From: Schistocerca nitens
Lineage: Eukaryota > Arthropoda > Insecta > Orthoptera > Acrididae
DNA: 64,000 nucleotides
Direction: 5' to 3'
Assembly: GCF_023898315.1 (NCBI RefSeq)
Contig: NC_064616.1
Coordinates: forward strand, 709,557,389 to 709,621,388
Shown here: positions 57,672 through 64,000 of the stretch, one piece after another
Position numbering within the stretch: the first letter of the stretch is position 1
How the letters are laid out: each line of letters begins with the position of its first letter
Position numbers and translations under genes: made by a program
Notes under the pieces: generated by a model
The model's database searches: none
What the model was told of the DNA's origin: nothing
Seen by the model: the letters and a program-made list of their open reading frames with translations, nothing else

Positions 57672-57876
57672 AAAAAATGGTTCATATGGCTCTGAGCACT
57701 ATGGGACTCAACATCTGAGGTCATCAGTCCCCTAGACTTAGAACTACTTAAACCTAACTAACTAACCTAAGGACATCACACACATCCATGCCCGAGGCAG
57801 GAGTCGAACCTGCGACGGTAGCGGTCACGCGGTTCCAGACTGAAGCGCCTAGAACCGCTCGGCTACCACGGCCGGC
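57672..57876 (-). mobile_element. SINE-A copy
   Basis: Reversed full element. 13-bp duplication gtgagatataaca / gtgggatataaca (one mismatch) at 57659-57671 and 57877-57889. Confidence 0.95.
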
Positions 57877-57889
57877 GTGGGATATAACA

Positions 57890-59059
57890 GTTCCTTTGAA
57901 GGAGGTGTAACAGATTCCCTTCTCTAACGTTGTCCCATCGCAACTTGTGCTCCAGGTATAATGACTATGTCATCGTCTCGACGTTAATTTGTAGTGTACC
58001 TTCTTTTCTTACTATTGGATGGGATTACATGACTGTATATGATCTCTGGGGATTCATTATGGCCGTAAACAGCAATGCGATGCTAATCAGAGCCTCTAAG
58101 CGTCGTGGCATAGAATCAGAGGGCATGGACATTTTTTTGGGACCTCTACGTTAGTTGTCAAAGCTCTAGCTGTGCTTGTTGGAGCACCGTGATAAGAATG
58201 TCACCCACAAACGACGTCCCAGACATATCTTTATTTTACTTTTTTAATTAGTCTGAAGCCTCGAAGAACCTTTGAAGCGAAAGAACGGAACAAGTGCGGG
58301 ACGACCGACATTCACATCGGTGTCCTTCCATCCTGATTTATGTTTCCCGATATTTCTCATCCCCCCATCCTCTTCCTCCCTCATGAAACAAGTCACAACG
58401 TAATTCATAGAACGCAGACAAAATATAGTTAGGTTTGTGATAGTGAACACTAAAACAAGCAACACAATTCTGCGAAATGAGAGGAATTCCTGTAAGGAAT
58501 AAAGTGAGTGTGACACAAGAACGTCTTTCAGACCCATGACTGATAACTCAAATTTTTCAGTTCTGCAGGAAGCCCATTGAAAAAAGAACTGTAGAAAAGT
58601 ACACACCTTTCATTATTATGGACGAGGATATGTTATTCAGGCCAAAATCTTTTATGGAGCGTGTTTGCTGAGTGTAAGATGCAATTCGTCTTGAATGAGT
58701 CGATGTTATTAACAACAAACATCATAACGGACTATACGAAAAGCAATGGCAAAGCTGAAATTCGGAGTCAGATGAACAACAAGCGACACGAAGCTCGCAT
58801 CCAGACTTCATAGAAGGTTCTCACCGCCCTTTTCTCGGCTGAGTATGTCCTTAGCGATTTTACAGCGTCATGTTACGGGAAACAGCAGAGCGAAAGTAAG
58901 CAAAGTAAACAAGATTTCGCTTCTCATTGTCAGCGGCAGTAGAGACTCCTGGGCTACAGTCGTCACACTTTGTCCTTCTTCCAGTTTCCCGATGTTTCTT
59001 ACCCGTGTGAAGTCATCCAAATGTTGCCTCCGGGCTATGTTGTAATTAAGAACACCACT
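57890..59059. other. No gene recognised; contains a SINE-B scrap
   Basis: At 58296-58355 gacattcacatcggtgtcct, then catcctgatttatgtttccc resembles part of SINE-B. The remainder (frames up to 120 codons on the minus strand) has no motif. Confidence 0.45.
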
Positions 59060-59072
59060 ACAGTGCAACGTG

Positions 59073-59397
59073 GCAACGGCCGTGCCGCAGTGGATACACC
59101 TGTTCCCGTGAGATCACCAAAGTTAAGCGCTGTCGGGCGTAGTCGGCACTTGGATGGGTGAACATCCGGGCCGCCATGCTCTGTTGCCATTTTTCGGGAT
59201 GCACTCAGCCTCGTGATGCCAATTGAGGAGCTACTCGACCGAATAGTAGCGGCTTCGGTCAAGAATACCATGATAACGACCGGTAGAGCGGTGTGTTGAC
59301 CCCACGCCCCTCCTATCCGCATCCTCCTCCGAGGATGACACGGCGGTCGGATGGTCCCGGTAGGCCACTCGTGGCCTGAAGACGGAGTGAGTGTACC
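59073..59397 (+). mobile_element. 5S rRNA-derived SINE (SINE3 type)
   Basis: The first ~120 bp resemble a 5S rRNA throughout: gtggatacacctgttcccgt, gatcaccaaagttaagcgct, gtcgggc (box A/intermediate element region) and cacttggatgggtgaacatc (box C). A 200-bp non-5S body follows (cagcctcgtgatgccaattg, actcgaccgaatagtagcgg, gatgacacggcggtcggatg). Perfect 13-bp duplication acagtgcaacgtg at 59060-59072 and 59398-59410 proves retrotransposition as a unit. Not a functional 5S gene. Confidence 0.93.
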
Positions 59398-59410
59398 ACA
59401 GTGCAACGTG

Positions 59411-59956
59411 ACTGCTCGCTGGGTTTCCGCGTTCCTTCAGCTGCCTTGTGTTGCGGGGCCAGCCTCGTTTGCAGCTATAGTCACGCTGACCTCCACGCCA
59501 TCTAATGTCCGTCTTTCTGTGCTCGACTGGGAGACCTTTGGCAACATGATCCCACATTTTGATTTCTTTCCGCTGACTGGTTAATTATGTTACGATACGT
59601 TACCTATCTCGTTCTTAAGTTTTGCAGAGCAGTGTATTTATAGAATTTAGCCTTTGCTGGTTTCATAAGACACTTCGCAGTTAATTTTCAGCTCTTCATT
59701 TTGTTCACTTAATCTCCAGGCAATGAACTTGCTTATTGGACGAATCATGCCCCATATCAGTTTGATATAGTTATGGAGACTTTCAAGCAATAAAGTAACC
59801 ATATAGTTCGCCAAAATATTACATTTTTTGCAGTTATGGGACCATACCTACCATCTAAAAAGATCATGTATTTGTGGTCGTATACTGAAATACAATGTTT
59901 TAAAACGACAAATTCGTTTTGGCTGATTTAGTGCAGTTGCTGCTTTCAGTCGAGGT
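59411..59956. other. No gene recognised
   Basis: 0.55 kb, no features named. Confidence 0.45.
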
Positions 59957-59971
59957 AGGGGGAAGCTTGTA

Positions 59972-60166
59972 AAAAAAAATGGCTCTGAGCACTATGGGAC
60001 TCAACATCTTAGGTCATAAGTCACCTAGAACTTAGAACTACTTAAACCTAACTAACGTAAGGACATCACACACACCCATGCCCGAGGCAGTATTCGAACC
60101 TGCGACCGTAGCAGTCCCGCGGTTCCAGACTGCAGCGCCAGAACCGCTAGACCACCGCGGCCGGCA
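59972..60166 (-). mobile_element. SINE-A copy
   Basis: Reversed. 15-bp perfect duplication agggggaagcttgta at 59957-59971 and 60167-60181, the longest of the set. Confidence 0.96.
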
Positions 60167-60212
60167 AGGGGGAAGCTTGTACCTAAGACATATTTTTTGT
60201 GTTTTCGATTTA

Positions 60213-61607
60213 CACTACTGGCCATTAAAATTACTACACCACGAAGATGATGTGCTACAGATGCGAAATTTAGCCGACAGGAAGAAGACGCTGTGATATG
60301 CAAATGATTAGCTTTTCAGAGCATTCACACAAGGTTGGCGCCGGTGGCGACACCTACAACGTGCTGACATGAGGAAAGTTTCCAACCGATTTCTCATACC
60401 AAACAGTAGTTGACCGGCGTTGCCTGGTGAAACATTGTTGTGATGCCTCGTGTAAGGAGGAGAAATGCGTACCATCACTTTGATAAAGGTCGGATTGTAG
60501 CCTATCGTAATTGCGGTTTATCGCATCGCGACATTGCTCCTCGCTTTGGTCGAGATCCAATGACTGTTAGCATAATATGGAATCGGTGGGTTCTGGAGGG
60601 TAATACGGAACGCCGTGCAGGATCCCAATGGCCTCGTATCACTAGCAGTCGAGATGACAGGCATATTATCCGCATAGCTGTAACAGATCGTGCAGCTACG
60701 TTTCGATCCCTGAGTCAACAGATGGGGACGTTTGCAAGACAACAACCATCAGCACCAACAGTTCGACGACGTTTGCAGCAGCATGGACTATCAGCTCGGA
60801 GACCATGGCTGCGGTTACCCTTGACGCTGCATCACAGACAGGAGCGCCGGCGATGGTGTACTCAACGACGAACCTGGGTGCACGAATGGCAAAACGTCAT
60901 TGTTTCGGATGAATCCAGGTTCTGTCTACAGCATCATGATGGTCGCATCCGTGTTCGGCGACATCGCGGTGAACGCACATTGGAAGCGTGTATTCGTCAT
61001 CGCCATACTGGCGTATCACCCGGCGTGGTGGTATCGGGTGCCATTGGTTACACCTATCGGTCGCCTCTTGTTCGCACTGACTGCACTTTGAACAGTGGAC
61101 GTTACATTTCAGATGTGTGACGACCCGTGGCTCCACCCTTCATTCGATCCCTCCGAAACCCTACAATTCAGCAGGATAATGCACGATCGCATGTTGCAGG
61201 TCCTGTACGGGCCTTTCTGGATACAGAAAATGTTCGACCGCTGCCCTGGCCAGCACATTCTCCAGATCTCTCACCAATTGAAAACGTCTGGTCAATGGTG
61301 GCCTAGCAACTGGCTCGTCACAATACACCAGTCACTACTCTTGATGAACTGTGGTATCGTGTTGAAGCTGCATGGGCAGGTGTACCTGTACACGCCATAC
61401 AAGCTGTTTGACTCAATGCCCAGGCGTATCCAGGCTGTTATTACGGCCAGAGGTGGTTGTTCTGGGTACTGATTTCTCAGGATCTATGCACCCAAATTGC
61501 GTGAAAATGTAATCACATGTCAGTTCTAGTATAATACATTTATCCACTGAATACCCGTTTATCATCTGCATTTCTTCTTGGTGTAGCAATTTTAATGACC
61601 AGTAGTG
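60213..61607 (+). mobile_element. Tc1-like element, near full length
   Basis: Left end cactactggccattaaaatt, continuing actacacca. Right end, reversed, cactactggtcattaaaatt, continuing gctacacca. TA lies at 60211-60212; the right target dinucleotide is mutated to CA. Length 1395 bp. A lone left end of the same family lies at 12.2 kb. Confidence 0.94.
60440..61472 (+). pseudogene. Tc1 transposase with DD34E triad, few lesions
   Basis: About 340 codons. Residues 14-110 form the paired-like DNA-binding region (FDKGRIVAYRNCGLSHRDIA, FGRDPMTVSIIWNRW, a second helix set near TVRRRLQQHGLSARRP). VIVSDESRFCLQ carries the first catalytic D (codon 157, base 60908). In the same frame QQDNA carries the second D (61175) and SPDLSPIENVW the E (61280); the spacing gives 34 residues between D and E. 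Lesions are a TGA at 61118, a TAG at 61304 and a shift close to 61408, after which LFDSMPRRIQAVITARGG returns in another frame. The least damaged Tc1 gene here. Confidence 0.93.
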
Positions 61608-62745
61608 CAATTGTCGGATGCTTATTGTATTTGTCGTATATTTTTGAGAACCGTAATAAAAGTATTGTTAGATTGGGATCATTTCCATGTTCCTTCAATG
61701 AGAATATTCCAAACATTTTTCTTGTATACAGAAACGTTAGTAGTTACGGTAATTTCCTGCGTTGGTAAGTAGTAACGGTTATCGAAACACGGTATTATCA
61801 ATTCTTTATGAAATATTGGTAATGTTTCTACGTAAAGCTTGTTGCAGTGCAGTTTCCATCATAGGCTCACAGACTGGTAACTATCGAACGGCGTTAATTT
61901 TTCACTGTTCAGTTATGAGATGCATAACTGTTAATAGTTTGTGATCAGACTATCTAAGGTAATACAGGAAGCTGTACCAAGGTATCGGAGCAACACAGAG
62001 AACTGTGAAATAACATACTCAGGCTGAAGAGCGCTACATTCCACACTCGCACCCGAGGCACCTAATTCAGAGGGAGATTCACACAGATGTCCGCTTTATG
62101 GAGCAACAGGCTCGTTTATATCACGCAGCACGAATCAGGTTGCGCGACACATGTCGTTCCGAGAATCAACCTCAAGCGTCAGTGTCCGCGGCCTCGGCTA
62201 TTGTGCTGGAGGCTTTGTGAGCGTCATTGGGCAAGCTGCAGCGCCCAGACACGCCACTCACTCTGGTCTCTGCTCTCCCGCCAATAGACAGGGTCAACGA
62301 ATCGCAGCTACTCCAATCAGCTCTCTTATTGTTCTGTTGTCGTGGTCAGAAATAGCCATGAACGAACCAGAAAACAGTGACGGAAAGGAAACACCGCGTT
62401 TCGAGCCAGGAAAACTTTGTGAAGGACAAGCAGCAGAATAAATTTAAACCTAGAAAAGATAAATGACAGAGTGGATGTGAGGTGCACATTCTGAGAGGCT
62501 ACGTAGATAATATCAGCCGCAGTAAACAGCGTTGCCAGTTCAGCTCCCTCTGCCCATTGAAGAAGCGCAAGTAATTCGGAGCAAACACGCAGTTTTGATC
62601 ACGTGACACTAATTTACAACTATGTAAAGGAGAAGAGAAAACTTTTTACTTTACGAAACGCAAGTGGTGCTTTATAATTTTTTTATGAGGAGTCAGTCGT
62701 ATTAATAATTTCGTTGAGAAAAATGTTAAATCTTCAAACGGCAAT
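61608..62745. other. 1.1 kb with no recognised gene
   Basis: A 96-codon plus frame at 62151-62441 lies in a GC-richer patch (62150-62340) but has no domain I recognise. Confidence 0.45.
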
Positions 62746-62845
62746 CGTAATTTAGGTTCCCCGCGATTTCCCTAAATCCCTTCAGGTAATTGCTGGGAAG
62801 TTCTGTCAAGAAGACTATGACTGATTTCCTTCGTAATAATAGGTC
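62746..62845 (+). mobile_element. SINE-B body fragment
   Basis: aatttaggttccccgcgatt, tccctaaatcccttcagg, then actgatttccttcg match the middle of SINE-B. Confidence 0.6.
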
Positions 62846-63052
62846 AGCACTCTCATTTTTCACTTCCGCAATCAGTCATAAGAAAAGAAACGTTATGCTT
62901 CACTCACAAGCACTCATCACATCCATACTGACGATAAAAGAACACCCTTGACGTATAACACTGAGTATGCCGCACGAACACATATCCAAATAGGTCGTGG
63001 CTGTAGAGTTCCAACAAACTACCAGTCAAGAACTTGGAACTTAAATGAGACA

Positions 63053-63253
63053 TGCCGGCTAGTGTGGCCGAGCGATTCAAGGTGCTTCAGTCTCTAACCA
63101 CGCGACCGCTACGGTCGCGGGTTCGAATCCTGTCCCAGGCCTGGATGTGTGTGAAGTCCTTAGGTTAGTTAGGTTTAAGTAGTTCTAAGTCTAGGGGACT
63201 GATGACCTCAGATGTTAAGTGCCATAGTGCTTAGAGCCATGTGAACCATTTTT
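63053..63253 (+). mobile_element. SINE-A copy
   Basis: Complete (gtggccgagcgattc, ggttcgaatcctgtccc, body, tail, T run). Imperfect duplication ttaaatgagaca / ttaagatgagaca at 63041-63052 and 63254-63266. Confidence 0.94.
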
Positions 63254-63294
63254 TTAAGATGAGACACCGGTATATAATGCCGCCGTAAGCGCTA

Positions 63295-63325
63295 TGTTGT
63301 TGTTTTGGTCTTCAGTCCGAAGAAT
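63295..63325 (-). mobile_element. Scrap of the RTE-like LINE 3' end
   Basis: gttgttgttttggtcttcag plus tccgaag is the extreme 3' end sequence of the LINE copies at 17.15 and 21.4 kb. Confidence 0.5.
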
Positions 63326-63786
63326 AATATAATGCCCTCGTGTAACACCAACACTTTGTGCCTATTATTGTCTATTCATAAATGTACACTGATCAGCCAG
63401 AACGTTATGACCATCGACCTACTATCGATATAAACCCGTCCAGCAGAGTCACCTGGCGAGGAATGACTGCTAGTCAGACACACGCACAGTGCATGTATTA
63501 TCAGTGAGTGTGCTGTCCGTTTGTAAAACGGGGAAGGCACGCTATCTATCTGAGTCTGATCGAGGGCAGATAGTGATGATGGGGAGGCTCGGCACGAGCA
63601 TTTTGGAAACCGCACGACTTGTCGGGTGCTCGAGGAGTGCTGTAGTGAGTATCTTCAACCCGTGGCGAAACCAAGGTGAAACCACGTCCAGACGTCTTGG
63701 GGTTGGGCGACCACCCCTCATTACACACGTCGGACGATGTAGGCTGGGCAGACTGGTAAAACAGGAGAAGCGACCAACTGCGGTGG

Positions 63787-63956
63787 GCCGGCCGCGGTGG
63801 CCGAGCAGTTCTAGGCGCTTCAGTCCAGAACCGCGCTACTGCTACAGTCGCAGGTTCGAATCCTGCCTCGGGCATGCATGTGTGTGATGTCCTTAGGTTA
63901 ATTACGTTTAAGTAGTTCTCAGTTCTAGGAGACTGATGTCCTCAGCTGTTAAGTCC
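63787..63956 (+). mobile_element. SINE-A copy, tail cut by a SINE-G
   Basis: Head gtggccgagcagttc and box B ggttcgaatcctgcc, body to gctgttaagtccc, then directly the head of another SINE instead of the expected atagtgctcagagcc tail. Confidence 0.92.
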
Positions 63957-64000
63957 CCCCCGCATCTCGTGGTCGTGCGGTAGCGTTCTCGCTTCCCACG
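63957..64000 (+). mobile_element. SINE-G head, truncated by the window end
   Basis: cccgcatctcgtggtcgtgc followed by ggtagcgttctcgcttccca is identical to the head of the SINE-G at 5.26 kb. Confidence 0.9.

Larger units (their letters stand above)
63387..64000 (+). pseudogene. Tc1-like element, left part, interrupted by SINEs and the window end
   Basis: Left end cactgatcagccagaacgtt follows TA at 63385-63386. Frame 63489-63780 encodes a transposase N-terminus: RYLSESDRGQIVMMGRLGTS, ILETARLVGCSRSAVVSIF (helix-turn-helix) and RRLGVGRPPLIT, a typical GRP hinge between the two DNA-binding halves. A SINE-A interrupts at about 63785 and the rest lies beyond the window. Confidence 0.8.

Noticed and set aside
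59073..59195. A 5S rRNA gene
   Set aside because: Many changes from 5S, no T-rich terminator at the expected place, a fused 200-bp tail and flanking 13-bp duplication show it is a SINE.
1..64000. CRISPR arrays, bacterial operons or integrated viral genes
   Set aside because: No regularly spaced repeats, no prokaryotic gene layout, and no viral structural or polymerase motif other than those of retrotransposons and DNA transposons.

Overview
This window looks like nuclear DNA from an insect with a large, repeat-rich genome, most likely a grasshopper or locust. That is inferred from the AT-rich composition, the very dense decayed transposon landscape, and SINE families of a kind I associate with orthopterans. 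I see no convincing host protein-coding gene, no intact tRNA gene and no rRNA gene. Almost everything that can be named is mobile DNA, much of it nested, and all longer reading frames belong to transposases or reverse transcriptases.

Layout. 1-5.9 kb: a decayed RTE-like LINE split by a SINE, a pogo-like DDE transposon with a 224-bp hairpin inside it, a Tc1-like fragment, and a jockey/CR1-like LINE split by a second SINE type. 5.8-9.9 kb: nothing recognised. 9.9-17.7 kb: two jockey/CR1-like LINE tails, an unrelated LINE C-terminus (15.7-17.1 kb) and an RTE-like LINE tail. 18.0-24.9 kb: microsatellite, SINEs, three Tc1-like elements, one DUF4817-type transposase pseudogene and another RTE-like LINE. 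26.2-30.6 kb: a three-level nest, in which a LINE is split by a DNA element with roughly 260-bp inverted ends, itself split by a Tc1 element with roughly 50-bp ends. 30.8-37.3 kb: a MITE, SINEs (one SINE inside another) and a Tc1-like element. 38.4-41.0 kb: a near-perfect 2.57-kb palindrome of two head-to-head Penelope-like element copies, each with a GIY-YIG endonuclease frame. 46.7-48.5 kb: a piggyBac-like transposase. 50.3-51.6 kb: a complete but broken mariner. 53.6-64 kb: more SINEs, a 5S rRNA-derived SINE, and a Tc1 element with a DD34E triad.

The most useful observations are: the Penelope palindrome with a hammerhead-ribozyme-like motif in each arm; the triple nest; a group of SINEs that share one 3' body but carry different tRNA-like heads; many short SINE target-site duplications readable by eye; and two long-TIR non-autonomous elements. 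All coordinates, duplications and frames were read by eye. Clade names for decayed elements are provisional.
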